Below, in pieces: positions 17,250 through 26,535 of a DNA stretch of 64,000 nt. The stretch lies in contig NZ_FPCH01000002.1 of NCBI RefSeq assembly GCF_900116175.1, positions 620,001-684,000 on the forward strand, in the 5' to 3' direction. The notes beneath the pieces were generated by a model, which was not told where the DNA came from, searched no databases, and worked only from the letters and a program-made list of their open reading frames with translations. This DNA is from Hyphomicrobium facile (lineage in GTDB: Bacteria; Pseudomonadota; Alphaproteobacteria; Rhizobiales; Hyphomicrobiaceae). Each line of letters opens with the position of its first letter. Position 1 is the stretch's first letter. The position numbers and the translations under genes were made by a program.

Positions 17250-18293
17250 ATGGAGCGATACGCCGATACGCCGACGGATCTGGTCGTCTGGGACACAGAA
17301 TATTTTCCATCAAGACAAGCTCTGGATGTTTACAACAACGGAGTTCGCACGTCGTGCTTGCCTTGGAGCAATGACCTCACGGCGTCCTCCCAATTCTGCG
17401 GAAGAATCGAGTCGCGGCCGCACAGCTCGGGAACGATAAATCGCGTTCGCGTTACACCGCATTTCTGTCTGCGCTCAGCAGCCGACGTTCGCATGTCGTC
17501 GACGGAATGCGTTTACGCGAGCTACATCCTCGGCGGCGATGTGCAGATCGAGCAGGCTGGGTGGCAGACGACCGCTCGCAAAGGCGACATTGCTCTTTAC
17601 CGGAGCGACCTACCAATCAGCATCAAGCTCCAACCCGATGCGCCGCACCAGGTTATGGTCATGCTGGTATCGAAAGACGCCGTCGACAAGGCGTTCCGCT
17701 CCGACAGCGACTATACGAACGTCGTTATACCGCGCGAGAAAATGGCGAAGCCTCTCGCCGCTTGCGCGTCGTTCCTTGCGCGCCAGTATCGTGTCTCGAA
17801 GCGCGAAGAACTCGATTCCGTCATTGACGCGTTGCTCCAGCTGCTGCCAACGGGGACCTCCGAGTCACAGCTTCGCGGGGAGGACGCAATCGATCTCGTT
17901 GACAACCCGCTCCGCACGAAGCTTGTCGCATTCGTGGAGGAGAATATTCAGAGCCGCAGCCTCACGCCGAGATTGGCAGCGGACCATCTGAATGTCTCCA
18001 CGCGCTACATTCACAAGATGTTCGCGGCTACGGGGCAAACGTTTTCCACGTATGTCGCGTGCGAACGGCTCAAGCACATCGGTCGAGAGTTGGCCTCGGG
18101 AAGCGAGCAACGCCAGCCCATTTCATCGTTGGCCTACCGTTGGGGCTTCGACAGCATCTCGACGTTCAATCGCGCCTTCAGGCGGCATTTCGGCTGCTCG
18201 CCGAGCAGCTACAGAGAGAAGGCTTTGGGCCTGATTGCGTTCCTCTCGGCCGGCCTCCCCAGCGTCATTCAAATTGGCGGAATCTGCTTTTAA
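17250..18293 (+). CDS. AraC-family transcriptional regulator (first of a tandem pair)
   Basis: 347 residues from ATG 17250. Starts at 17193 and 17052 are also open, but the last would overlap the neighbouring gene's ribosome site, and 17250 gives an N-terminus of the same length as the paralog. Residues about 30-210 form a cupin-like AraC-binding domain of the AraC_binding_2 type; residues about 245-340 hold two helix-turn-helix motifs (LAADHLNVSTRYIHKMFAA and ISSLAYRWGFDSISTFNRAFRRHF). The TAA stop overlaps the next gene's ATG. Likely responds to a small molecule and may control the adjacent exported hydrolases. Confidence 0.88.
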   Translation: MERYADTPTDLVVWDTEYFPSRQALDVYNNGVRTSCLPWSNDLTASSQFCGRIESRPHSSGTINRVRVTPHFCLRSAADVRMSSTECVYASYILGGDVQIEQAGWQTTARKGDIALYRSDLPISIKLQPDAPHQVMVMLVSKDAVDKAFRSDSDYTNVVIPREKMAKPLAACASFLARQYRVSKREELDSVIDALLQLLPTGTSESQLRGEDAIDLVDNPLRTKLVAFVEENIQSRSLTPRLAADHLNVSTRYIHKMFAATGQTFSTYVACERLKHIGRELASGSEQRQPISSLAYRWGFDSISTFNRAFRRHFGCSPSSYREKALGLIAFLSAGLPSVIQIGGICF

Positions 18294-19279
18294 TGTGCAG
18301 TAGCCTGAAGCCCGACATTCACTTCGACGAAATGACCATCGGCCCGGAAACCGTTTCGAAGGGAAACACTTTCGACGTCTTCCAGGAGGTGGTCGCGGAC
18401 TTTCCCGTCCGCTGCACGTTCGAATATTCCGGCAGCGATCCATTCCAAACACAATGGATCAGCACCCAGTCGGGCAAAGGGTCCGCAATCCGGTGGTCGT
18501 GTGCGGCTCACACCACGAGGCGCACGGAAAACGATATCGCGGATTCGATTCCCTCGGGGTACGGCATTCTCTTTGCGGTCTCCGGAGGCGCGATGCTCAC
18601 GCATAAGCGCGAAGAGATCCTGGTATCTCCCGGAAATGCCGTACTTTACAATCTGGATCAGCCGATGCAGGTCGACATGCTGAAGGCGGCCAAGCGGGAC
18701 TTCCTGCTGATCACACTTCCGCATGACATCCTACCGGAGCCATTTTCGTCCAACGATGGCAGCTTTTCTCCCCGGCTCTTGTCTCACCATACGCCGCTCT
18801 TGCAGTGCGTCGATCATCTCGCGTGCATGATCGCCGAGAAAAATGCGGATGAGTTCCGTCACGTATTTCGTGCGTGCGAGCGGCTGATCACTGCCGAACT
18901 TCTCGCTAGAGATCACGCCGGTTTGGAGGCTGCACAACGTCCGTCGGTCGCGAACGATCTGTTCGAGCGGATTCTCAGCGTTATCGAAATGGAGATCGGA
19001 AACCCGGAGCTTTCTCCACAATGGCTCGCGGATAAATTCGGCATCTCGGTCCGGTATATCCACAAACTGTTCGCGAGCAGGGATCTTACCTGCCAGGGGT
19101 ACATCACCACCGAGCGGCTCTCTCACGCGAAGCAGGATCTATCGGCCTCGGCCAATACCATCAGAATTTCCGCCCTCGCCTATCGATGGGGCTTTTCCGA
19201 TTCTTCGTCGTTCGGACGCGCGTTCAAAAGCCGCTTCGGCTTGGCGCCCGGTCAATACCGAAGCAAACGCCGGGCATAG
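18293..19279 (+). CDS. AraC-family transcriptional regulator (second of a tandem pair)
   Basis: 328 residues. The ATG at 18293 overlaps the TAA of the preceding regulator (TAATG), so the two are translationally coupled. The architecture is the same: N-terminal ligand-sensing domain and C-terminal double HTH (WLADKFGISVRYIHKLFAS and ISALAYRWGFSDSSSFGRAFKSRFG). The two HTH regions align over their whole length, so these are paralogs by tandem duplication. Convergent with the hydrolase at 19365. Two co-made paralogs may form a heterodimer or sense two ligands. Confidence 0.88.
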   Translation: MCSSLKPDIHFDEMTIGPETVSKGNTFDVFQEVVADFPVRCTFEYSGSDPFQTQWISTQSGKGSAIRWSCAAHTTRRTENDIADSIPSGYGILFAVSGGAMLTHKREEILVSPGNAVLYNLDQPMQVDMLKAAKRDFLLITLPHDILPEPFSSNDGSFSPRLLSHHTPLLQCVDHLACMIAEKNADEFRHVFRACERLITAELLARDHAGLEAAQRPSVANDLFERILSVIEMEIGNPELSPQWLADKFGISVRYIHKLFASRDLTCQGYITTERLSHAKQDLSASANTIRISALAYRWGFSDSSSFGRAFKSRFGLAPGQYRSKRRA

Positions 19280-19311
19280 AGCCGTCTCTCGGCGCCGCCG
19301 AGCGTAGACTC

Positions 19312-19339
19312 TGCGACGCGCCTTTCCAGGCGCGTCGCA
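19312..19339. terminator. Hairpin between convergent AraC and hydrolase genes
   Basis: TGCGACGCGCC (19312-19322) and GGCGCGTCGCA (19329-19339) form a perfect 11-bp stem with a six-base loop. It sits between the stops of convergent genes. There is no T-run on either side, so termination would be inefficient or Rho-assisted; calling it a terminator rests on location and stability. Confidence 0.5.
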
Positions 19340-19364
19340 TACCGGTTCTCGAGAGAACCAGAAC

Positions 19365-20534
19365 TCACTTCTTCTGGTCCTTGTCGAGGCCGTACTTCTT
19401 CAGGAACCCGGAGACGAAATCTGCGATCTGCAGGCTGTTCGTGTCGAGGAACAGGAAGTGCGTGTTGCCACGGATTCCCCGCTCCTTGGTCCAGATGAAC
19501 TGGGCCTTGCCGCCATTGGCGTTCAGAGCGTTCACGAAGCTGCGACCCTTCTCAGGGTTGAGCTGATGGCCGTCGCGGATCAGGTTCGGCATGGGGCAGG
19601 TGACGGTATTGTCACCGTACATGACGAGAATCGGAACCTGCGTAAGACGCGTGAAGTTTGCAACGCTCGTTGCCGAGCCCTGCGCGACGTCGTTGCCGGC
19701 ACAGTTCTTCAGCGGAGCCGGAACATTGTTCTCGGGGAACACATAGCCACCCTCGAACGTGATGATGCCCTTCACCTTGTCAGACTTGTAGCGAGCCATC
19801 CAGCCGTGGATGCCCGACTGCGAGTGCGTCACGAGAATTGCCGGGCCGATCTTGTCGAGCAGCGCGACGATGCTGTCGGTGATGATGTCGTTGTTGTCAC
19901 CGAACAGAGGAACGTTGCCCTGCAGGAAGTCGTCCATGACCCCAGCCGGGAACTTGGAGTTCGGGTCAAGGTTGGGATAGCTGGTCGTGCCAAGGCGCCA
20001 GCTGTAGTAGGCCTGCTTGTCGCCGACTGCAAACGACGTGGACGGGCCGATCTGCTGACCGTCGAGATCGCCGAGAGGACCAGTGAACGTCGGGATACCT
20101 GCGCGGCCGCGACGCGGGAAGTCGACGACGTAGGTCGGATGACCGCGACGTGCGAACTCGACTGCGAAGCCTTCACGGCCATCGGGAGTCGTTTCCCAGA
20201 CCTTACCCGTGCCCGCGCCGCCGTGAATGAACACGATCGGGAGCTTCTTCGAGCCCTTCGGCTTCAGGTACTGCGCGTAGATCTGATCGATCTGGAAGCA
20301 CTGGCCCTGGTTGCGCGAACCTGCGCCTGGGACGGTCGGATCGAACGCGCCCGGCGCGCAGACCTTGCGGCCGCCAGCGGTCAAGCTGCCGATGGCATCG
20401 AGCTGCAACGCCTTCTGGACGTTGTGGTGGCCATGGTGGCCATGGTTGCCGTCGTTGCCTGCCATGGCTGCGCCGGTCATGGCGGCCATGCCGACGAAGA
20501 GCGCCGCGGTTGCGGTACTCAGACGTGATTTCAT
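19365..20534 (-). CDS. Exported alpha/beta-hydrolase (esterase-like), paralog 1
   Basis: 389 residues with a signal peptide of about 25 residues ending in AMA, then a His/Gly/Asn-rich stretch (residues 26-40, several HGHH repeats). The hydrolase core has an oxyanion-loop segment PIVFIHGGAGTGKVW near residue 98. The nucleophile is in HSQSG, a variant of the usual GxSxG, with Ser at about residue 236, and the candidate catalytic His is in GNTHFLF near 360. Substrate unknown; similar proteins are annotated as esterases or lipases. It is closely related to the next gene upstream. The position beside a T2SS locus makes secretion plausible but unproven. Confidence 0.8.
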   Translation of the reverse strand: MKSRLSTATAALFVGMAAMTGAAMAGNDGNHGHHGHHNVQKALQLDAIGSLTAGGRKVCAPGAFDPTVPGAGSRNQGQCFQIDQIYAQYLKPKGSKKLPIVFIHGGAGTGKVWETTPDGREGFAVEFARRGHPTYVVDFPRRGRAGIPTFTGPLGDLDGQQIGPSTSFAVGDKQAYYSWRLGTTSYPNLDPNSKFPAGVMDDFLQGNVPLFGDNNDIITDSIVALLDKIGPAILVTHSQSGIHGWMARYKSDKVKGIITFEGGYVFPENNVPAPLKNCAGNDVAQGSATSVANFTRLTQVPILVMYGDNTVTCPMPNLIRDGHQLNPEKGRSFVNALNANGGKAQFIWTKERGIRGNTHFLFLDTNSLQIADFVSGFLKKYGLDKDQKK

Positions 20535-20712
20535 AGGCGTTTCCTCCTGATGCCCTCAGGTTCGATCCCGAGGGCTTTGCTTTTTGCAACGGAGGAAAGC
20601 TCGCAGCCTCAGCTCGCATCAGCAATGATCGGACGTGCACAAGTTGCGCGTTCAGCGAACGCATTTGCGATCGCATCTCAGGCGGGACAAAAAGATCCGC
20701 AGGCGGCGCGAT

Positions 20713-20742
20713 AAAAAAAACCGCGATCCTTACGGACCGCGG
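20713..20742 (-). terminator. Rho-independent terminator after hydrolase paralog 2
   Basis: On the minus strand CCGCGGTCC-GTAA-GGATCGCGG forms a 9-bp stem with one G-T pair and a GTAA tetraloop, followed by eight T (20720-20713). It lies 25 bases past the stop at 20767, a textbook intrinsic terminator that separates the two paralogous hydrolases into independent transcripts. Confidence 0.88.
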
Positions 20743-20766
20743 CATCAAGGTTCGGATGACTAATTG

Positions 20767-21876
20767 TTATCTTCTGGAGTTGGAGGCCTTGTAGGGGCTC
20801 TTCTTGTTCAGCCACTTGATGAGGTAGTCGGCAACCTTCAGGTTGTTCTTGTCCTGCATCAGCATGTGCGTGTGGCCGACGAGTCCGACGTCCGCGAGCT
20901 TGACGATGTCCGACTTCCCGCCGGCTGCGTTGATCTTATCAACCGTTACCTTGCGGCCGTCGTAGCGGCTTTGCCCGATGCCGGCGGTGCTGTGGAGGTT
21001 ATCGCCGAACACGTCGATGGTCGGAATTTTCGTGTAGGCGGCGACCTGTGGGTTCGTCGGCGGGAGCCCTTCAAAGCCTTCGACATTGATGACTGCCTTC
21101 ACGAGATTAGGCCGCGCCTCGACGACCGGATCAGGGAACGGACCCGATTGCGAGTGAACAACGAGGATCGCCGGGCCGATCTGATCCAGAAGATCGATCA
21201 GAGCTTCGGCGCCCCAAACGAAGGAGTTGCGGTCGGTGATCGTGCCGTCGGTGCTGTTGAAGCCCTGAGCGATCAAGCCGTCCATGGCTTCAACCGGGAA
21301 CGCCGTGTTCGGAAATTTCACGCCGTCAGACGGACCGAAGCGGAAGGCCGGCCAGAGACGCTCCGCGCCGCTGCGCGAAAAGGTAGGAACGCCAGCCCAG
21401 TTCTGATTGTACCGCGCTTCGTGAAGTCCCGTCGGGTCAAATCCCGCACGGCCGCGCGTCGGGAAATCCACGACGTAGGTCGGGAAGCCCTTGCGTGCGA
21501 AGTACGTGGCCCAGCCCTCGCGGCCATCCGGCGTCGTCTCGTACGACTGGCCGGTGAGGCCACCGCCATGCACGAACACGATCGGATAGTTCTTCACCGT
21601 CGCCGGAATGCGATAGTGAACGTACATCTGCTCGACCATGATCGTCGCGGGTGCCGGAAGATTGGCTCCCGGCGTCACCGGACCTGTAAACGACGAGGTC
21701 TTCCTCTTGCCGTGCACGTAGAACGTGCCTTCGTCCTTGAGCGTGAGCTTGCCGCCCAACGACTGCTTCGGCTTTGCGACCTGCGCTTCTGCTGCCGAGC
21801 ACACGGCGAGAGCCGCGAAGCCAACAGCGATGTTACGAAGAATGCGTTTCCCGCCCTGTAGTTTTGTTATTGTCAT
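20767..21876 (-). CDS. Exported alpha/beta-hydrolase (esterase-like), paralog 2
   Basis: 369 residues with an N-terminal signal peptide (hydrophobic 12-30, ending AEA). Shares blocks with paralog 1: PIVFVHGGGLTG, ETTPDGREGWATYF, PTYVVDFPTRGRAG, IGPAILVVHSQSG and the C-terminal GHTHMLM, in the same order. The likely nucleophile is Ser in HSQSG and the His is in GHTH. It lacks the His-rich N-terminal stretch of paralog 1. It has its own intrinsic terminator. Substrate unknown; secreted or periplasmic esterase is the best reading. Confidence 0.8.
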   Translation of the reverse strand: MTITKLQGGKRILRNIAVGFAALAVCSAAEAQVAKPKQSLGGKLTLKDEGTFYVHGKRKTSSFTGPVTPGANLPAPATIMVEQMYVHYRIPATVKNYPIVFVHGGGLTGQSYETTPDGREGWATYFARKGFPTYVVDFPTRGRAGFDPTGLHEARYNQNWAGVPTFSRSGAERLWPAFRFGPSDGVKFPNTAFPVEAMDGLIAQGFNSTDGTITDRNSFVWGAEALIDLLDQIGPAILVVHSQSGPFPDPVVEARPNLVKAVINVEGFEGLPPTNPQVAAYTKIPTIDVFGDNLHSTAGIGQSRYDGRKVTVDKINAAGGKSDIVKLADVGLVGHTHMLMQDKNNLKVADYLIKWLNKKSPYKASNSRR

Positions 21877-22374
21877 TGACTTACCTTTTTTTAGTGCACT
21901 TCCGGGGCGATCTTAAAATGTGGGTGGAGCAAATTGGTCGCAGAACTCTGCGCAAGGAGTGAACTTACTGGGCGCGGGAAGAACTTCCCCGGAGCGTTTC
22001 GCGGATGTTTACCAAGCATTCCGAAATGTGATTTCCAGACCCGCGATCGCTGCACGCGGCACCGTCGTTCTGATCGGTCGCGCGCGGCGCTCGTTTGAAG
22101 TTGCGGCCCTGCGCGCCGAGTGCATTCGCATCGCGCTACGAGCGGCGCCCATTGATGGGAACCTCCCACTTGCCGCCGAGTACTAGTCCGGCGGTCGCGA
22201 CGCTTTGATGTTCCCTTGTGCCGCCCCCCAAAAAAGCTGTCCTGGTCGTTGCATGAGGAACCTGCAACATTCCGCGAAGAGGCGCTTGCGGGACGTGATC
22301 GGGGTCGCTATAACCCCGGTCTCCCTGGTGCCCCTGCGGTGCCGGGGGAAGCCTTTATTAGGCTGACGGTCGGG
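21877..22374. other. Intergenic region between hydrolase paralog 2 and tRNA-Pro
   Basis: About 500 bases with no convincing gene. Short open frames on both strands (for example 88 codons at 21920-22186, plus) show no recognisable motif or ribosome site. The left part should hold the hydrolase promoter; the right part contains the tRNA-Pro promoter. Confidence 0.4.
22286..22314 (+). promoter_or_regulatory. Putative promoter of tRNA-Pro
   Basis: TTGCGG (22286-22291) and TATAAC (22309-22314) are 17 bases apart, a good sigma-70-type match, about 60 bases before the tRNA. Confidence 0.5.
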
Positions 22375-22451
22375 CGGAGCGTAGCGCAGCCTGGTAGCGC
22401 ACTTGCTTCGGGAGCAAGGGGTCGGAGGTTCGAATCCTCTCGCTCCGACCA
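22375..22451 (+). tRNA. tRNA-Pro (CGG anticodon)
   Basis: Cloverleaf with acceptor CGGAGCG/CGCTCCG, D-loop AGCCTGGTA, anticodon stem CTTGC/GCAAG with loop TTCGGGA (anticodon CGG), T-loop TTCGAAT, discriminator A and encoded CCA at 22449-22451. Reads CCG as proline. Confidence 0.97.
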
Positions 22452-22684
22452 GTCTCCTTCGAACCATCCATATGGGTTCGTAAGATCGGCTTGCTGTGCG
22501 GGCCTGATGGGCTTTTCGGACCTCATTTATATCGTCGCGTGGCGGCTGCGATCCCCAGTGCGCGGTTTGCCTCCCCCTATCGGTGAATATCCGCATCTCA
22601 CGTTGGCCGGTTCCGGGACGATCGCCATTTCTCTGTGATACCGTGAATACCGGCATACCCGCCGGGCCGCGCTAAGGATCACGC

Positions 22685-23614
22685 ATGAGGGGGTTGATTT
22701 CCCGCCTAGCCCGGCAACTGCGCGGCCGGCGAAATTCGTGCGTCACGGTTTGCCTGATCATCAAGGATGAAGGCCGGTATCTACCGGAATGGATCGCTCA
22801 CTACCTCGCGCTCGGGTTCGATCGCATCGTCATCTATGACAATAATTCCAGGCCCGAGACGCTGGCCATTGAACGCGTCTGCGCTCAACAGGACGCGCGG
22901 ATCACCGTCATCCCCTGGCCCGACGTTCCGTCGCAGTTCGCGCAAATAGCGGCTTACGAAGATGCGCTCCGGCGCTGCGCGACCGATTGGATTGCGTTCT
23001 TCGACACAGACGAATTCCTCGTCCTCAAAAAGCACGCCTCGATCCAAAGCTATCTCAAATGTGCTCCGGTCGATGCCGGGGCTGTCTGCATCAACTGGGT
23101 CATATTCGGCTCCAGCGGAGAAGCTCGTTACCGGCCCGAGCTGGTCGCTCGACGGTTCCGCCGATGCTCACTGACGGCGGACATCAACCGACATGTCAAA
23201 TGTATCGTGCGAAGGGCGGGCGCAAAGCGCATGTCCCATCCCCACTCGCCCAAATTGAGGAAACGCTACACATACGTCGATAGCGACCTGAAGCCCATCA
23301 CGCTCGATCAGCGCGCTTTCAATGCGAACTACACGTACGAGACGGCGCAGCTCAATCATTACGTCTTGAGATCGCGTGAAGAGTACCAGTGGAAACTGGA
23401 ACGCGGGACCCCAGAGCCGCGAGAGGGCGGATTCAAGAACCGAAAATTCGCCGATCCCGAGTCCTTCTGGGCGAAGCACGATTTCAACGACACCCTCGAC
23501 CGATCCATCGATGTCTGGGTCGACAGGGCGAGCGAACTCAGGTCGACGTTCAGCAAAGTGCTCGGCGAGCAGGATCATGTCACCGAAGGACGCGCTGTTC
23601 CAATTTCCACTTAG
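22685..23614 (+). CDS. Glycosyltransferase family 92-like protein
   Basis: 309 residues. The N-terminal motif CVTVCLIIKDEGRYLPEWIAHY and a DTD metal/sugar-nucleotide motif at 107-109 (FFDTDEF) are the GT-A/GT92 (DUF23) hallmarks; a later basic segment with HPHSP and the NHYVLRSREEY element are also typical. No signal peptide or membrane helix, so cytoplasmic. Probably adds a hexose in surface glycan synthesis; donor and acceptor unknown. Lies downstream of tRNA-Pro and upstream of an acetyltransferase, with a 206-base gap that shows no gene. Confidence 0.82.
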   Translation: MRGLISRLARQLRGRRNSCVTVCLIIKDEGRYLPEWIAHYLALGFDRIVIYDNNSRPETLAIERVCAQQDARITVIPWPDVPSQFAQIAAYEDALRRCATDWIAFFDTDEFLVLKKHASIQSYLKCAPVDAGAVCINWVIFGSSGEARYRPELVARRFRRCSLTADINRHVKCIVRRAGAKRMSHPHSPKLRKRYTYVDSDLKPITLDQRAFNANYTYETAQLNHYVLRSREEYQWKLERGTPEPREGGFKNRKFADPESFWAKHDFNDTLDRSIDVWVDRASELRSTFSKVLGEQDHVTEGRAVPIST

Positions 23615-23820
23615 GTCTTCCCGTGCGGGTTCGGCGCCCCTCTGCTTCTCGCGCGGTATCACGGGGAATTGGAAGCGCTCCTATGTCATATTTGGCAGCT
23701 TGATCCCAATTTCTTCTGCCGCCGCGATCAATTCTGAAGCACTTGCCGATCTGGCGGCGTTGAACCGTTGCGTTGCTCAGCGTATCGTCCACCCCGATTG
23801 TCAGGGGGAATACGCACACG

Positions 23821-24468
23821 ATGACTGCACCGGTCGCGAAGACTTCGGCCAATAACGACGCCCTCCTAGAAGATTTCGTTCGGCTCCCCGGTTGCGAGCT
23901 TTTTCCGGGAGAAGGTGAAATTCGCGTCGGCTACCGCAGCTACGCCAATCCAGGAACAATAATCAGACCCTTTACCCAGATAGGCCGCTATTGCTCAATC
24001 GGCCGAAGGTGCTCGATCAATGCTGGCGCCCATTCTGTCGATCGGCTCTCTACACATCCATTTGTCAGTGTCGTGAACCGAAAGCCGTCTCCGTCTCCGT
24101 CCCCATCGCAACCAATTCCCCCTCGAATGACGCTGAGGATTGGGAACGATGTCTGGATCGGTGACCACGCCGTCATCGTATCTGGCGTCACGGTTGGCGA
24201 CGGTGCGGTGATAGGAGCCGGTGCAGTCGTCACAAAAGATGTTCCTCCCTATGCAATCGTCGGCGGCATTCCCGCTCACATCATCCGGAAGCGGTTTTCC
24301 GATGCTATCATCGAAGATCTCTTGGAAATTAAATGGTGGGATTACGAGGAACGACTTTTTACGGACATCCCGATGACAGACATCACAAAAACCATCGATG
24401 TCCTGAAAGCGCGAGTTGCTACTGGCGATTACAGCAAGATCGCGCCTCATCACGCGCTTAAGCAATAG
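23821..24468 (+). CDS. CatB/WbbJ-type hexapeptide-repeat O-acetyltransferase
   Basis: 215 residues from ATG 23821. Left-handed beta-helix repeats are visible at residues 50-75 ([19 protein letters not shown]) and 105-150 ([35 protein letters not shown]), followed by the xenobiotic-acetyltransferase signature [17 protein letters not shown] and a WWDYEE helix. Probably acetylates a sugar in a surface polysaccharide. The loop between the two helix parts contains an SPSPSPS run encoded by CCGTCT repeats (24085-24102). The 3' end overlaps the convergent small gene by 11 bases. A start at 23773 is less likely. Confidence 0.82.
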   Translation: MTAPVAKTSANNDALLEDFVRLPGCELFPGEGEIRVGYRSYANPGTIIRPFTQIGRYCSIGRRCSINAGAHSVDRLSTHPFVSVVNRKPSPSPSPSQPIPPRMTLRIGNDVWIGDHAVIVSGVTVGDGAVIGAGAVVTKDVPPYAIVGGIPAHIIRKRFSDAIIEDLLEIKWWDYEERLFTDIPMTDITKTIDVLKARVATGDYSKIAPHHALKQ

Positions 24469-24766
24469 ACGGTAGATTGAACCCGATCGATGCCGCTGCC
24501 TGATTGAGATTTCCGACCGCAGTTTCCAGGACCGATGCGTCTATGTTATTCAATGCGGCGATGCACTCGGCCTCGGTGAAGGTTCTCGATGGCGCGCCAA
24601 CCGGATATTGCCGCGCGAGCACATCATACAGCTCCACTTCATTCGCGATTCTGGAGAGCCGGTCTGCCGGGTACTCAGTCACAAACGCACGCGCCGCGCT
24701 CGACCATGCTTTCGTCTCATCGCCTGCTACAATCCAAAACCAGTTCCTCGGATCAAATTCTGACAT
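24458..24766 (-). CDS. Small phage-tail-associated protein of unknown function
   Basis: 102 residues, starting six bases after the tail-spike-like gene on the same strand, so probably cotranslated. Contains W/F-rich N-terminal residues ([11 protein letters not shown]) and a short alpha-helical C-terminal half. No membrane segment. N-termini of this kind (DP-x-x-W-x-W) are seen in small proteins encoded after phage tail fibres. It may be a fibre-associated or assembly protein; this is inferred from context. Confidence 0.5.
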   Translation of the reverse strand: MSEFDPRNWFWIVAGDETKAWSSAARAFVTEYPADRLSRIANEVELYDVLARQYPVGAPSRTFTEAECIAALNNIDASVLETAVGNLNQAAASIGFNLPSIA

Positions 24767-24772
24767 GCTGCC

Positions 24773-26449
24773 TCACTTATAAAGACCGTATGGGGAGTTT
24801 CCGGCGTTCGTGCCTGTTCCCGCGGTGCTACCGGGGAAATAGCTAGCGCCGCCGCCGCCCGTATTCAGGACGCCGTGATCGTTCGCATCGTATCGCTTTC
24901 CGGTCGCGGTATAAGTTCCCGCGAACACCAAGCTGAAGACATTTGCATAAGAGTTGCGCTGAGAAACGATGAACGTCGTGAACGCAAGAGTGCCGGATAG
25001 GGTCAGCGTTCTGGCTGCTATATTGGCCGTTGAGCCGTTTAGTGAGACGTGCTGATTAGCTCCGCCCGAAATGGCATAGTCAGTAGCCGTCCCGATCGAC
25101 GAATAGTTTGAAGCGACCATGTGCCCGCCCGCACATGCGCCAAACTCCATATTGCTGTGAGTTATCGCGGCGCCGTTTTCGGCGGCAATGCAGTTGCCGC
25201 TCGTCGTCGTCTCAAGCTTGAATCCGTTGACGGTCAACGTTATCGGCACGGTCACGCGGATGGCGCTCGCCGATGTCGTGCTAATAATGCAATTGCCCGG
25301 CGATGACGCGTTGCCGACGAGAGTGACAAGACCGCCGACGGGCGGGGCAGCGATGAGCAAGCCAGTCGTATATGTCCCATCAGCGACCCGAATGGCCACC
25401 GTGAACCCGTTGAGGTCGAGCGTTTTAATTACGTCATAGGCCTTCTGGATCGTCAGAAACGCGCCACCCGTGGTGTTCGCAAGGCCTGTGTTGCTGTCGC
25501 TGCCATCGGTGCGGACGTAGTAGCTCCGGCCGGCTGTCAAAACTTCGCGCGGACCGCCCGATTGCGGGAACGAGACTTTTCCCGTGTTGCGATCGATCTT
25601 TATGGCTTCGCGCCACGTCGATCCGTCGGCGCTGACCTTGAAGTGAAAGTCGTCGTCGCCGGTCAGGCCAATTTCGGCGCGGCCCGAATAGTTCGTTTGA
25701 TAGAGCTGGCTCGCCGTGTCGCTCGCTGCGGCCTTGTTGATTTTCTGCTGATGTCCGTTGCCGGCGTTATCGAAGAGGCTGGCCGCGCTTTTAATGGCGA
25801 GCTTGTTCGTTGCATCCGCGGTCGCGTTAACGCCGACGAGCGGGACATTGCTCAGGTCTTGCCACGTCCCATCCTCGCGTAAATATTTGGCAGTTCCGGC
25901 GGTCGCGCCGGGTGTGGGGACAAGACCTTTCTTGTGGCTCGCGCCGGAGCCCGTGAAGACATCGAGAAGTGCCGTTGCCTGCGCCGCGCTCAGGTCTTCC
26001 GGCGAACCGCTTCCGGCGCTCGCACGGCCCTTGATCGTGCCTGACGACACATTGGCGAGATCGGCGTTGGCGACGGGTCCCGTGAGGCCGCTGCCGCCGC
26101 CTGAACCCGCAAACAGCGACCAGGCCCCTGCGTCGTAGATAACGAGCGCGCTTTCGTCGGCGACCCAGGCGATCCAGCCGTCCTTCGGCCGATAGAAAGC
26201 CCACGCGCCGTCCTGAAATGCCGCGATCTCACCCGCATGGCCGGACCATGCGCCGGTCGGCGACACGGCTATCAGGAACCTGTCGCCATTGGTCGGGGCC
26301 GACGGCGGCGCCGTCAGCGCCCGGCTTTCGACGGATAGCTGAACGAGGCAATCGAGCGCGCGAATCGCCTCGTTGTGCGTGACATGCTTCTGCGCCTGGG
26401 CGGCAAGGATATAGGGCAGTGCGAGGTTCGGCGTATCGTTCATGTTCAC
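24773..26449 (-). CDS. Phage tail-spike-like protein: DUF2793 domain plus beta-helix
   Basis: 558 residues. Residues 6-120 (PNLALPYILAAQAQKHVTHNEAIRALD, then a GDRFLI and a WAFYRPKDGW segment) match DUF2793, common in alphaproteobacterial phages and gene-transfer-agent-like particles. From about residue 310 the sequence begins YYVRTDGSDSNTG and continues in short beta-strand repeats, resembling a pectate-lyase-type right-handed beta-helix as in tail spikes. The Gly-rich C-terminus ends in NSPYGLYK. No other structural phage genes are nearby; neighbours are polysaccharide genes. Likely a remnant or a recruited tail spike; depolymerase activity unknown. Confidence 0.72.
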   Translation of the reverse strand: MNMNDTPNLALPYILAAQAQKHVTHNEAIRALDCLVQLSVESRALTAPPSAPTNGDRFLIAVSPTGAWSGHAGEIAAFQDGAWAFYRPKDGWIAWVADESALVIYDAGAWSLFAGSGGGSGLTGPVANADLANVSSGTIKGRASAGSGSPEDLSAAQATALLDVFTGSGASHKKGLVPTPGATAGTAKYLREDGTWQDLSNVPLVGVNATADATNKLAIKSAASLFDNAGNGHQQKINKAAASDTASQLYQTNYSGRAEIGLTGDDDFHFKVSADGSTWREAIKIDRNTGKVSFPQSGGPREVLTAGRSYYVRTDGSDSNTGLANTTGGAFLTIQKAYDVIKTLDLNGFTVAIRVADGTYTTGLLIAAPPVGGLVTLVGNASSPGNCIISTTSASAIRVTVPITLTVNGFKLETTTSGNCIAAENGAAITHSNMEFGACAGGHMVASNYSSIGTATDYAISGGANQHVSLNGSTANIAARTLTLSGTLAFTTFIVSQRNSYANVFSLVFAGTYTATGKRYDANDHGVLNTGGGGASYFPGSTAGTGTNAGNSPYGLYK

Positions 26450-26535
26450 GCTAATGTCTGCAACGAAGCTCCCACGCAGGAAGATAAGGGCCGGCCAATG
26501 GGCGGGGATAAGTTTTTTGAAGAGAGAGAGTTTTT

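Noticed and set aside
19458-21861. Long plus-strand frames opposite both exported hydrolases
   Set aside because: The minus-strand proteins have signal peptides, conserved catalytic motifs and a terminator in the right place; the opposite frames have none.
22216-22638. 140-codon plus-strand frame covering tRNA-Pro
   Set aside because: It runs straight through a perfect tRNA cloverleaf and has no ribosome site or motif.
24085-24102. CCGTCT microsatellite as a phase-variation switch
   Set aside because: The six-base unit keeps the reading frame of the acetyltransferase, so copy change would only lengthen an SP loop, not switch the gene off.
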